Positions 28,452-36,897 of a stretch of 64,000 bases of DNA are shown one piece after another. The notes beneath the pieces are model-generated. The model did not search any database, was not told the DNA's origin, and saw nothing but the letters and a program-made list of their open reading frames with translations. Where the stretch lies: assembly GCF_025465945.1 (NCBI RefSeq), contig NZ_JANLNW010000023.1:62001-126000 (forward strand). The letters are read 5' to 3'. Origin of the DNA: Pseudomonas sp. 6D_7.1_Bac1. GTDB lineage: Bacteria; Pseudomonadota; Gammaproteobacteria; Pseudomonadales; Pseudomonadaceae. The first letter of the stretch is position 1, and every line of letters starts with the position of its first letter. Made by a program: the position numbers and the translations under genes.

Positions 28452-28469
28452 CTGCAACATTTGTGTCAT
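28452..28469 (+). promoter_or_regulatory. candidate Pho box upstream of phoX
   Basis: CTGCAAC-ATTT-GTGTCAT matches the PhoB pattern CTGTCAT-N4(AT-rich)-CTGTCAT: 4 of 7 in the first repeat, an AT-rich 4-nt spacer and 6 of 7 in the second. It ends 44 bp before the preferred GTG start. Confidence 0.55.
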
Positions 28470-28513
28470 AGAGGCTCCCTAAGGTGGCTGCAAAAACCTG
28501 CAGGGAGCCTGAT

Positions 28514-30415
28514 GTGAGCCTATTGGAAGAAAACCAAACCACCGACCTCGAAAAAATCGTCGGCCTCAGTCGCCGTGGTTTCATCAGTGCCGGCGCCCTT
28601 TGCGGGGCAGCGATGTTCCTCGGTGGCAACCTGCTGAGCCGCAGCGTGCTGGCCGCCAGTGTCAGCGCTGCTTCGAGCAAATTGCTGGGCTTCGACAGCA
28701 TTGCGGCCGCCACCAGCGACACCATCACCCTGCCGCCGGGTTACACCTCTTCGGTGCTGATCAGTTGGGGCCAGCCGCTGCACAAGGACGGCCCGGCCTT
28801 CGACCCGAGCGGCAATGGCAGCGCCCTGGCCCAGGAAGTCCAGTTCGGCGACAACAACGACGGCATGAGCCTGTTCGCTTTCCCCGATGATCAAGACCGC
28901 GCGCTGATGGCGATCAACAACGAATACACCAACTATCGCTACCTCTACCCCCACGGCGGCATGCCGCAGTCGGCCGAAGAAGTGCGCAAAGCGCTGGCCA
29001 GCGAAGGCGTGTCGGTGATCGAAGTGCAGCGCAAAAACGGCCAATGGCATTTCGTTCAGGGCTCGCGCTACAACCGCCGCATCCACGGCAATTCGCCACT
29101 GCTTTTGAGCGGCCCGGCCGCTGGCCACGAACGGATGAAAACCGCCGCCGACAAGGCCGGTCAGCAAGTACTCGGGACATTCCAGAACTGCGCCAACGGC
29201 AAGACACCGTGGGGCACTTATCTGACCTGCGAAGAGAACTTCACCGACTGCTTCGGCAGCAGCAATCCGGAGCAAAAATTCGACGCCGTGCAAAAACGCT
29301 ACGGCGCATCGCTCGCCAGCAAAGAGATCAACTGGCATCAGCACGACCCGCGTTTTGACCTGGCGAAAAATCCCAATGAACTCAATCGCCATGGCTGGGT
29401 GGTGGAAATCGACCCGTTCGACCCGCAATCGACCCCGGTCAAACGCACGGCCCTGGGTCGTTTCAAACATGAAAACGCAGCCCTGGCCGAGACTCACGAC
29501 GGTCGTGCGGTGGTGTACATGGGCGACGATGAGCGCGGTGAATTCATCTACAAATTCGTCAGCCGCGACACGATCAATCACACAACCCCCAAGGATAACC
29601 GTGACCTGCTGGACCACGGCACGTTGTACGTCGCACGGTTTGATGCCGGTGATAACAACCCCGACCGTCCAAAAGGCCAGGGCCAGTGGATTGAACTGAC
29701 CCACGGCAAGAACGGTATCGATGCCAGCAGCGGTTTTGCCGATCAGGCCGAGGTGCTGATCCACGCACGTCTGGCCGCCAGCGTTGTCGGCGCCACACGC
29801 ATGGACCGCCCGGAGTGGATCGTTGTCAGCCCACAAGACGGTCAGGTCTATTGCACCCTGACCAACAACGCCAAGCGCGGCGAAGACGGGCAACCGGTGG
29901 GTGGGCCGAATCCACGGGAGAAAAACGTCTACGGGCAGATTCTGCGCTGGCGGACCGATCATGACGACCACGCGTCGCTGACATTCGCCTGGGATCTGTT
30001 CGTGGTGGCGGGCAACCCGACCGTGCACCCCGGGACACCGAAAGCCGGTTCGTCGAACATCACGCCACACAACATGTTCAACAGCCCGGACGGTTTGGGT
30101 TTCGACGAGGCTGGCCGGCTCTGGATCCTCAGCGACGGGGACTACAGCAACGCCGCAGACTTCGCCGGCATGGGCAACAACCAGATGCTCTGCGCCGACC
30201 CTGCAACCGGTGAAATCCGCCGCTTCATGGTCGGTCCGGTGGGCTGCGAAGTAACCGGTATCAGCTTTTCGCCGGACCAGAAGACCTTGTTTGTCGGCAT
30301 TCAGCATCCGGGTGAAAACGGTGGGTCGACCTTCCCCGAGCACTTGCCCAACGGTAAGCCGCGTTCCTCGGTGATGGCGATTACCCGGGAAGATGGCGGG
30401 ATCGTCGGCGCCTGA
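28514..30415 (+). CDS. phoX: PhoX-family alkaline phosphatase, TAT-exported
   Basis: A 633-aa protein of the PhoX/DUF839 family, Ca/Fe-dependent secreted phosphatases that free phosphate from organic esters. A twin-arginine signal is clear: LSRRGFISAGALCGAAMFLG, then a hydrophobic stretch ending SVLAAS. Calcium/iron-binding acidic motifs (AINNEYTNYRY, LTCEENFTDCFG, YMGDDERGEF) are present. I prefer the GTG at 28514, with AGGGAG 8 nt upstream; a GTG at 28484 would add 10 residues. The upstream Pho box fits induction by phosphate starvation. It ends next to a REP pair. Confidence 0.88.
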   Translation: MSLLEENQTTDLEKIVGLSRRGFISAGALCGAAMFLGGNLLSRSVLAASVSAASSKLLGFDSIAAATSDTITLPPGYTSSVLISWGQPLHKDGPAFDPSGNGSALAQEVQFGDNNDGMSLFAFPDDQDRALMAINNEYTNYRYLYPHGGMPQSAEEVRKALASEGVSVIEVQRKNGQWHFVQGSRYNRRIHGNSPLLLSGPAAGHERMKTAADKAGQQVLGTFQNCANGKTPWGTYLTCEENFTDCFGSSNPEQKFDAVQKRYGASLASKEINWHQHDPRFDLAKNPNELNRHGWVVEIDPFDPQSTPVKRTALGRFKHENAALAETHDGRAVVYMGDDERGEFIYKFVSRDTINHTTPKDNRDLLDHGTLYVARFDAGDNNPDRPKGQGQWIELTHGKNGIDASSGFADQAEVLIHARLAASVVGATRMDRPEWIVVSPQDGQVYCTLTNNAKRGEDGQPVGGPNPREKNVYGQILRWRTDHDDHASLTFAWDLFVVAGNPTVHPGTPKAGSSNITPHNMFNSPDGLGFDEAGRLWILSDGDYSNAADFAGMGNNQMLCADPATGEIRRFMVGPVGCEVTGISFSPDQKTLFVGIQHPGENGGSTFPEHLPNGKPRSSVMAITREDGGIVGA

Positions 30416-30424
30416 TAGGCCCTC

Positions 30425-30495
30425 ATCGCGAGCGGGCTCGCTCCCACATGGGGTCTGTGAACCCATAACCCTGTGGGAGCGAGCTTGCTCGCGAT
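30425..30495. repeat. inverted REP pair after phoX
   Basis: ATCGCGAGCGGGCTCGCTCC at 30425 faces GTGGGAGCGAGCTTGCTCGC at 30473. Tight REPIN with a 25-bp centre. Confidence 0.9.
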
Positions 30496-30582
30496 GGCGT
30501 CAGCACAGTCACCACCTATCTGTGCCAGTCTGCGCTACCATGCTTGGCCGGACGCGGCAGCCTGCTGCGCGCAGGAGTCAGC

Positions 30583-31557
30583 ATGTCTCACCCGTTTGAA
30601 ACTCTTACCCCCGATCTGGTGCTCGATGCCGTAGAAAGCATCGGTTTTCTCAGCGACGCCCGCATTCTGGCGCTCAACAGCTATGAAAACCGTGTCTATC
30701 AGGTTGGCATCGAAGACAGCGAGCCGCTGATCGCCAAGTTCTACCGTCCGCAACGCTGGACCAACGCGGCGATCCTCGAAGAACACCGCTTCACCTTCGA
30801 ACTCGCCGAGTGCGAGGTACCGGTGGTCGCGCCGATGATTCACAACGGTGAAAGCCTGCATGAACACGCCGGTTTCCGTTTCACCCTGTTCCCGCGCCGT
30901 GGCGGCCGTGCGCCAGAACCGGGGAATCTCGATCAGCTCTATCGTTTGGGTCAATTGCTTGGCCGCTTGCACGCGGTTGGCGCCACTCGTCCCTTCGATC
31001 ACCGTGAAGCGCTGGGGGTCAAAAACTTCGGCCACGATTCGCTGACCACCCTGCTCGAAGGCAATTTCATACCGCGCAGTTTGCTGCCAGCCTACGAATC
31101 GGTCGCCCGCGACCTGCTCAAGCGCGTGGAAGAGGTCTACAAAGACACGCCGCACCAGAACATCCGCATGCACGGCGATTGCCATCCCGGCAACATGATG
31201 TGCCGTGACGAGATGTTCCATATCGTCGACCTCGACGACTGTCGCATGGGGCCGGCCGTGCAAGACCTGTGGATGATGCTCGCCGGCGATCGTCAGGAAT
31301 GTCTCGGCCAGTTGTCCGAATTGATGGACGGCTACAGCGAGTTCCACGACTTCAACCCACGCGAACTGGCGCTGATCGAACCACTGCGCGCCTTGCGCCT
31401 GATGCACTACAGCGCCTGGCTGGCGCGGCGCTGGGATGACCCGGCGTTCCCCCACAGCTTTCCGTGGTTTGGCACCGAACGTTATTGGGGCGACCAGGTG
31501 CTGGCGCTGCGTGAACAACTGGCGGCGCTCAACGAAGAACCGTTGAAACTTTTTTGA
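30583..31557 (+). CDS. srkA: stress response kinase SrkA (YihE/RdoA-like)
   Basis: A 324-aa aminoglycoside-phosphotransferase-fold Ser/Thr kinase. The catalytic loop MHGDCHPGNMM contains the base Asp and metal-binding Asn; the metal-binding aspartate is in HIVDLDDCRMGPAVQDLWMM. AGGAG lies 5 nt before the ATG at 30583. E. coli SrkA counteracts MazEF and oxidative-stress-linked cell death. That function is transferred by homology only. It is flanked on both sides by REP pairs and is probably transcribed alone. Confidence 0.88.
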   Translation: MSHPFETLTPDLVLDAVESIGFLSDARILALNSYENRVYQVGIEDSEPLIAKFYRPQRWTNAAILEEHRFTFELAECEVPVVAPMIHNGESLHEHAGFRFTLFPRRGGRAPEPGNLDQLYRLGQLLGRLHAVGATRPFDHREALGVKNFGHDSLTTLLEGNFIPRSLLPAYESVARDLLKRVEEVYKDTPHQNIRMHGDCHPGNMMCRDEMFHIVDLDDCRMGPAVQDLWMMLAGDRQECLGQLSELMDGYSEFHDFNPRELALIEPLRALRLMHYSAWLARRWDDPAFPHSFPWFGTERYWGDQVLALREQLAALNEEPLKLF

Positions 31558-31574
31558 TTCACCACTATCCCCTT

Positions 31575-31661
31575 GTGGGAGCGAGCCTGCTCGCGATGGC
31601 GGCTGCGCATTCAGCACATCAGTTGCTGACAAACCGCTATCGCGAGCAGGCTCGCTCCCAC
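31575..31661. repeat. inverted REP pair after srkA
   Basis: GTGGGAGCGAGCCTGCTCGC at 31575 and ATCGCGAGCAGGCTCGCTCC at 31639, with about 41 bp between. Confidence 0.9.
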
Positions 31662-31763
31662 AGGATTTAGTGTTCACAAATGCCCTACCAATTCAGGTAC
31701 GACATCCGCTGACAAATCTCCTTACAATCACCGCTTTGTTAGCTGCCTAAGCAAGGATTCTGC

Positions 31764-32651
31764 ATGCAAGCCGCCAACCTGCGTCGCGGGTACATATTGG
31801 GCCTGAGTGCCTACATCATCTGGGGACTGTTCCCGCTCTACTTCAAAGCCATCGCCGACGTGCCAGCAGTGGAAATCATCATCCACCGGGTCCTCTGGTC
31901 GGCGCTGTTCGGTGCCTTGCTGCTGACGGTCTGGAAGCACCCGGGCTGGTTCCGTGAACTGCGTGAAAACCCGCGACGGCTGGCAGTTCTCGCGCTGAGC
32001 GGCACACTGATCGCGGCCAACTGGCTGACCTACGTCTGGTCGGTGAACAACGGGCGCATGCTCGAAGCCAGCCTCGGTTACTACATCAACCCGCTGGTGA
32101 ACGTGCTGCTGGGCATGCTGATCCTTGGCGAACGGCTGCGACGCTTGCAGTGGTTCGCTGTCGGACTGGCCACCGTGGGTGTCGCGCAGCAGGTCTGGCA
32201 AGTCGGCAGTCTGCCGTGGGTCTCGCTGGTACTGGCGCTGACCTTCGGTTTCTACGGATTGATCCGTAAACAGGCTCCGGTCAAAGCCCTGCCCGGGCTG
32301 GTGGTGGAAACCTGGATGCTGGTGCCGATCGCCATCGCCTGGTTGCTCTTCAACCCGACAGCCACCAGCGCACAAACAGCATTCTGGAGCACTTCCGAAG
32401 CCTGGTGGCTGGTCGCCGCCGGTCCGGTAACGCTGGTGCCGTTGGTCTGTTTCAACGCCGCTGCACGGCATCTGCCCTACACCACCCTCGGCTTCCTGCA
32501 ATACCTGGCGCCGACGCTGGTGCTGCTGCAAGCCGTACTGCTGTTCGGTGAACACCTGTCGTCCAGCACGCTCGCGGCCTTCATGTTTATCTGGGCCGGT
32601 CTGGCGGTGTACAGCGTCGATGCCTGGATGAGTTTGCGCCGGCGCAGCTGA
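31764..32651 (+). CDS. rarD: EamA-type transporter RarD
   Basis: A 295-aa inner-membrane protein with ten hydrophobic helices in two EamA repeats (about residues 8-140 and 150-285). It begins GYILGLSAYIIWGLFPLYFK, the hallmark of RarD (chloramphenicol-sensitive protein family). Substrate unknown. AAGGA lies 6 nt before the ATG. The 222 bp after its stop contain a perfect 10-bp hairpin and two DnaA-box modules. Confidence 0.9.
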   Translation: MQAANLRRGYILGLSAYIIWGLFPLYFKAIADVPAVEIIIHRVLWSALFGALLLTVWKHPGWFRELRENPRRLAVLALSGTLIAANWLTYVWSVNNGRMLEASLGYYINPLVNVLLGMLILGERLRRLQWFAVGLATVGVAQQVWQVGSLPWVSLVLALTFGFYGLIRKQAPVKALPGLVVETWMLVPIAIAWLLFNPTATSAQTAFWSTSEAWWLVAAGPVTLVPLVCFNAAARHLPYTTLGFLQYLAPTLVLLQAVLLFGEHLSSSTLAAFMFIWAGLAVYSVDAWMSLRRRS

Positions 32652-32666
32652 TCAAAAAACGCACAA

Positions 32667-32835
32667 AGCCTTGCAGGCCACGGCCACCATGGCCTGCAAG
32701 CATCCTTCCCAAGGTTATCCACAGCGTGATCCCCGTGGTTTGTGCACAAGCCCTTGAAACTGCTGGTTTTTTGAACAACTCCTGAAGAGCCCCGGGCCCC
32801 GTGGGCTGGCGACGTGTCTCTACAGGTTATCCACA
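32667..32835 (+). repeat. two DnaA-box modules downstream of rarD
   Basis: TTATCCACA occurs at 32715-32723 and 32827-32835. In both copies a YRTGG motif starts exactly 27 nt upstream (CATGG at 32688, CGTGG at 32800) and GCC starts 11 nt before that. The first copy also carries a perfect inverted repeat CTTGCAGGCC/GGCCTGCAAG (32670-32700), which may serve as a rarD terminator. The arrangement equals that of the four modules at 60999-61610. Confidence 0.7.
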
Positions 32836-32873
32836 GGCGGGTGCACGTTTTACTTGGATAACCTGCCCCCGCC

Positions 32874-33392
32874 TTATGGCTCGCTACGCAGCACCAATTC
32901 CACCATCAAGTCATCGGCCAGGGTTTCCAGTCGCGACTGCAGCACGTCCAGAGAAAGGGTCAGCGGGACCGCGAGAATCGCTTCGGCGTGGAACAACGGC
33001 TCGCTGCTCATCGGCGCCGGCCGTACATCGGTCACCAAGCGTTCAAGGTTGACCCCCTGCTCACTCAGCAAACGAGTGATGTCACGCACAATCCCCGGCC
33101 GGTCGTTACCCACCAGCTCCATGGCAATCGGCTTCCAGGTACAGGATTGCTCGATACTGCTTTCGGCGATCAGCACCCGAATCCCTTGAGCGGACAAGGC
33201 CTGAAGTGCATCGACCAGTTCGTCATAGCCCTCGGCCGGCACGCCAACCCGAAGGATCCCGGCAAACTGCCCGGCCATCCGCGACATGCGGCTCTCCAGC
33301 CAGTTACCGCCATGCTCGGCGATGCATTGGGCAATGCGCTCGACCTGGCCGGGCTTGTCCGGGGCAAATACGGTGAGTACGAGGTGGTCCAT
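32874..33392 (-). CDS. glycine cleavage repressor-like protein, double ACT domain (GcvR-like)
   Basis: A 172-aa cytosolic protein made of two ACT domains (about residues 3-80 and 90-168; VFAPDKPGQVERIAQ and LVGNDRPGIVRDITR are the typical ACT openings). It lacks any DNA-binding domain, as in E. coli GcvR, which acts by binding GcvA. A GcvR role in glycine cleavage control is possible but unproven; the usual partner genes are not adjacent. It faces glcB across a 485-bp gap. Confidence 0.8.
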   Translation of the reverse strand: MDHLVLTVFAPDKPGQVERIAQCIAEHGGNWLESRMSRMAGQFAGILRVGVPAEGYDELVDALQALSAQGIRVLIAESSIEQSCTWKPIAMELVGNDRPGIVRDITRLLSEQGVNLERLVTDVRPAPMSSEPLFHAEAILAVPLTLSLDVLQSRLETLADDLMVELVLRSEP

Positions 33393-33690
33393 GGCGCAGC
33401 CCTCTTGTCATGACTTTTGTTATAGAAAGGCAAGTATAGGCAAGGGACCCGATTCAGCGCGGCGCTGCTTTTGTGGCGTGGGAACCAGAGCCCCATAGCA
33501 GTGCATTGAAGATTATGTGTACAAGTTTTTAGATTTATCTGGAACAATCTAATAGTTTTTTGAGAACATCCCGTTCCCCGGCGTGACCGCAATGCGTCAT
33601 GGGGTCGCAGAACGACGTAATTAGTCTAATTTTCACAACCGCAATTCATCATGTAGTATGCCGCAGCGCGCACTACATAACGTTGGATCG

Positions 33691-33885
33691 ATGTCTGCCC
33701 AGGCGCCATCGCAACCCTCAAAGCCCCGTCAGCAAGGCTTCACGCCGTTGATTGGAACCACCCAGCCGCCCGCAATGGCATGTACTGGTAGAGGGGTTTG
33801 TGGTTTAAATGGCCAGAGGCTTCATTGTCAAATTGAAGAGCTGAAAAGCGAAATAGCTGAGCAGAGTGAGGCAAGCAATGACTGA
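33691..33885 (+). CDS. possible small ORF in the glcB leader
   Basis: The 485 bp between the ACT gene and glcB contain an open frame starting at 33658 or 33691 and ending at 33885, 8 bp inside glcB. The 64-residue version ends with a charged helical stretch ([16 protein letters not shown]) and has the cysteine segment [13 protein letters not shown]. It lacks a clear ribosome site, and codon use in the second half is unlike its neighbours. It may be a leader peptide or chance. Upstream, TTCACA-N16-TAGTAT (about 33632-33659) is a weak promoter candidate. The rest of the gap holds nothing I recognise. Confidence 0.3.
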   Translation: MSAQAPSQPSKPRQQGFTPLIGTTQPPAMACTGRGVCGLNGQRLHCQIEELKSEIAEQSEASND

Positions 33886-36055
33886 ACACGTTCAAGTCGG
33901 TGGCCTGCAGGTCGCCAAAGTCCTGTTCGACTTCGTGAACAACGAAGCCATTCCCGGTACCGGCCTCACCGCCGATAAGTTCTGGGCCGGTGCCGACAAG
34001 GTCATTCACGACCTGGCGCCGAAGAACAAAGCCCTACTCGCCAAACGCGACGACTTCCAGGCGCAAATCGATGCCTGGCACCAGTCCCGTGCAGGTCTTG
34101 TGCACGACGCTGCGGCCTATAAAGCCTTCCTGCAAGACATCGGTTATTTGCTGCCAGAAGCGGCCGATTTCCAGGCAACGACGCAAAACGTCGACGACGA
34201 AATCGCCCGTATGGCCGGCCCGCAACTGGTGGTGCCGGTGATGAACGCCCGCTTCGCCCTCAACGCCTCGAACGCCCGCTGGGGTTCGCTGTACGACGCG
34301 CTGTATGGCACCGATGCCATCAGTTCCGCCGGCGGTGCGGAAAAGGGCAAAGGCTACAACAAGGTTCGCGGCGACAAGGTCATCGCCTTCGCCCGCGCCT
34401 TCCTCGACGAAGCCGCGCCACTGGCTGCCGGCTCTCACGTCGACTCCACCGGCTACAAGATCGTTGAGCGCAAACTGGTGGTCGCCCTTAAAGGCGGAAG
34501 CAACACTGGCCTGCGTAACGACGCCCAACTGATCGGCTTCCACGGCGACGCGGCGGCGCCGACCGCGATCCTGCTGAAAAACAACGGCCTGCACTTCGAA
34601 ATCCAGATCGACGCCAGCACCCCGGTCGGCCAGACCGACGCCGCCGGCGTCAAGGACGTACTGATGGAGGCCGCGCTGACCACCATCATGGACTGCGAAG
34701 ACTCCGTGGCCGCCGTCGATGCCGATGACAAAGTGGTGATCTACCGCAACTGGCTCGGCCTGATGAAAGGCGATCTGTCGGAAGAAGTCGCCAAGGGTGG
34801 CAAGACCTTTACCCGCACCATGAACGCCGACCGCACCTACACCGCCCTCGACGGCAGCGAACTGAGCCTGCACGGCCGCTCGTTGTTGTTCGTGCGCAAC
34901 GTTGGCCACTTGATGACCATCGACGCGATCCTCGACAAGAACGGCAACGAAGTACCGGAAGGTATCCTCGACGGTCTGGTCACCAACCTCGCGGCGCTGC
35001 ACAGCCTCAATGGCAACACCACGCGCAAGAACAGCCGTACCGGTTCGGTCTACATCGTTAAACCGAAAATGCACGGCCCGGAAGAAGCGGCGTTCACCAA
35101 CGAGCTGTTCGGTCGTATCGAAGACGTGCTGGAGTTGCCACGCAACACCCTCAAAGTCGGCATCATGGACGAAGAGCGGCGCACCACGATCAACCTCAAG
35201 GCCTGCATCAAGGCCGCCAGCGAGCGCGTGGTGTTCATCAACACCGGCTTCCTCGACCGTACCGGCGATGAAATTCACACCTCCATGGAAGCCGGCGCGA
35301 TGGTGCGCAAGGCCGACATGAAGACTGAGAAGTGGATCGGCGCCTACGAAAACTGGAACGTCGACATCGGTTTGAGCACCGGCCTGCAGGGTCGCGCGCA
35401 AATCGGTAAAGGCATGTGGGCCATGCCCGACCTGATGGCCGCCATGCTTGAGCAGAAAATCGCTCACCCGCTGGCCGGCGCCAACACCGCTTGGGTGCCT
35501 TCGCCAACCGCCGCGGCGTTGCACGCGTTGCATTACCACAAGGTCGACGTGTTCGCCCGCCAGGCCGAACTGGCCAAGCGCGCGCGCGCGTCGGTGGACG
35601 ATATCCTGACCATCCCGTTGGCCAGCAACCCCAACTGGACAGCGGAACAGGTCCAGAACGAACTGGACAACAACGCTCAGGGCATCCTCGGTTATGTGGT
35701 GCGCTGGATCGACCAGGGCGTGGGCTGTTCGAAAGTGCCGGACATCAACGATGTCGGCCTGATGGAAGACCGTGCGACGCTGCGTATCTCCAGCCAGCAC
35801 ATCGCCAACTGGCTGCGCCATGGCATCGTCAGCGAGGCCCAGGTGCTGGAAACCCTCAAGCGCATGGCGCCCGTGGTTGACCGCCAGAATGCCAACGACC
35901 CGCTGTACCGTCCGCTGGCACCGAACTTCGACAGCAACATCGCCTTCCAGGCAGCGGTCGAACTGGTGATCGAGGGCACCAAACAGCCGAATGGCTACAC
36001 CGAGCCGGTCCTGCACCGTCGCCGTCGCGAGTTCAAGGCTGCCAATGGCCTGTGA
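33878..36055 (+). CDS. glcB: malate synthase G
   Basis: A 725-aa enzyme that condenses glyoxylate with acetyl-CoA to malate in the glyoxylate shunt. Length matches isoform G. Typical stretches are visible: [15 protein letters not shown] around the catalytic centre, [38 protein letters not shown] and [16 protein letters not shown]. The ATG at 33878 has GTGAGG 7 nt upstream. A strong terminator follows 23 bp after the stop. It would be required for growth on acetate or fatty acids, which fits the fatty-acid oxidation genes elsewhere in the window. Confidence 0.97.
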   Translation: MTEHVQVGGLQVAKVLFDFVNNEAIPGTGLTADKFWAGADKVIHDLAPKNKALLAKRDDFQAQIDAWHQSRAGLVHDAAAYKAFLQDIGYLLPEAADFQATTQNVDDEIARMAGPQLVVPVMNARFALNASNARWGSLYDALYGTDAISSAGGAEKGKGYNKVRGDKVIAFARAFLDEAAPLAAGSHVDSTGYKIVERKLVVALKGGSNTGLRNDAQLIGFHGDAAAPTAILLKNNGLHFEIQIDASTPVGQTDAAGVKDVLMEAALTTIMDCEDSVAAVDADDKVVIYRNWLGLMKGDLSEEVAKGGKTFTRTMNADRTYTALDGSELSLHGRSLLFVRNVGHLMTIDAILDKNGNEVPEGILDGLVTNLAALHSLNGNTTRKNSRTGSVYIVKPKMHGPEEAAFTNELFGRIEDVLELPRNTLKVGIMDEERRTTINLKACIKAASERVVFINTGFLDRTGDEIHTSMEAGAMVRKADMKTEKWIGAYENWNVDIGLSTGLQGRAQIGKGMWAMPDLMAAMLEQKIAHPLAGANTAWVPSPTAAALHALHYHKVDVFARQAELAKRARASVDDILTIPLASNPNWTAEQVQNELDNNAQGILGYVVRWIDQGVGCSKVPDINDVGLMEDRATLRISSQHIANWLRHGIVSEAQVLETLKRMAPVVDRQNANDPLYRPLAPNFDSNIAFQAAVELVIEGTKQPNGYTEPVLHRRRREFKAANGL

Positions 36056-36077
36056 ATAAGCGTTAGCGTCGGACACG

Positions 36078-36111
36078 AAAAAGCCCTGATCGAATGATCA
36101 GGGCTTTTTTT
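36078..36111 (+). terminator. intrinsic terminator of glcB
   Basis: AAAAAGCCCTGATC, loop GAAT, GATCAGGGCTTTTTTT: a perfect 14-bp stem with a T tract. Confidence 0.95.
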
Positions 36112-36130
36112 ATGGGGCCGCGCAAACCAC

Positions 36131-36157
36131 TGTGGCAAGGGGGCTTGCCCCCTCACC
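36131..36157. repeat. single REP-like palindrome
   Basis: GTGGCAAGGGGGCTTGCCCCCTCACCAC is a solitary hairpin of the same general design as the GTGGCGAGGGAGC class, between glcB and the receiver gene. Confidence 0.6.
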
Positions 36158-36187
36158 ACAAGAATCCGCGCAGGCCCGAGGTTCGTG

Positions 36188-36634
36188 CTACAGATCCATT
36201 CCCAGTTCATGCCTGACCAGCGCCAACAGCGCGTGGTTGTCGAACGGCTTGAGCAAAAAATCCACCACACTCAAATGCATGGCATCGATAACGTCACGGG
36301 CTTGGGCATCACCGGAAACGATGATGATTGGCAATGCCGCCCGCTCCGACTCCCGAACCTTGCTGACCAACTCCAGGCCGTCAAGCCGCTGCATCCGCAA
36401 ATCAGTGATCATCAAACCAATCGACTTGTTCGAGTCCAGCAGCTTGAGTGCGCTTTCGCCGCTGTCTGCCGTCATGCTGCGAATGCCATCAAGGGCGAGA
36501 ATCTTCGAAAGCAGCTCCCGCGCTTCCTTGTCATCATCGACGATCAGCACACGCTGCGCTGGCAGATCCGGTTCGAGCATGACCGCACTCAGCGCTTCAC
36601 GCTCGGCGTCGCTCAAAATATCGTGGTCGGGCAT
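36188..36634 (-). CDS. single-domain response regulator
   Basis: A 148-aa protein with an N-terminal tail of about 25 residues and one receiver domain (about 27-145). The acidic pair is in VLIVDDDKEAR, the phospho-acceptor aspartate in LMITDLRMQRLDGLELV, and the conserved Lys in FLLKPFDNHALL. There is no output domain, so it may act by protein contact or as a phosphate sink. No histidine kinase is adjacent. An ordinary σ70 promoter was not resolved in the 259 bp between it and the divergent gene. Confidence 0.88.
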   Translation of the reverse strand: MPDHDILSDAEREALSAVMLEPDLPAQRVLIVDDDKEARELLSKILALDGIRSMTADSGESALKLLDSNKSIGLMITDLRMQRLDGLELVSKVRESERAALPIIIVSGDAQARDVIDAMHLSVVDFLLKPFDNHALLALVRHELGMDL

Positions 36635-36843
36635 AAGTCTCTCTACACGCGTTCAGATCAATCCCCTAGCACCATAGTCGGAAATCGCTAAGCAGAGCTT
36701 AAATGTGCGCTTCGTCGGATAGTTTTCCAAGGGCCTAGGCAGAGGTTTAGCACACTTACTACGTAGGATATTTCCCAAACCTCGACTTGAGCACGACTAC
36801 CTAGACTTACGTCCAATGGGCACTCTGCACTCAGGAGCCGACC

Positions 36844-36897
36844 ATGGCAGACACTCCGACAACAACAAATCGAAAAAGACTGCGGTCATGGTTATGA
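36844..36897 (+). CDS. 17-codon leader peptide coupled to the DUF294 gene
   Basis: MADTPTTTNRKRLRSWL is preceded by AGGAG (36833-36837), 6 nt from its ATG, the best ribosome site in this stretch. Its TGA overlaps the ATG of the next gene in ATGA at 36894-36897. This is a classic translational-coupling layout. The large gene itself lacks a ribosome site at 36894. No peptide family is recognised. Confidence 0.5.
   Translation: MADTPTTTNRKRLRSWL

Noticed and set aside
28520..30466. Long minus-strand frame opposite phoX
   Set aside because: Antisense shadow of a well-supported gene; His/Val-rich low-information translation.
34034..36076. Long minus-strand frame opposite glcB
   Set aside because: Same artefact: high GC3 removes stops on the opposite strand. 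Malate synthase G is clear on the plus strand.
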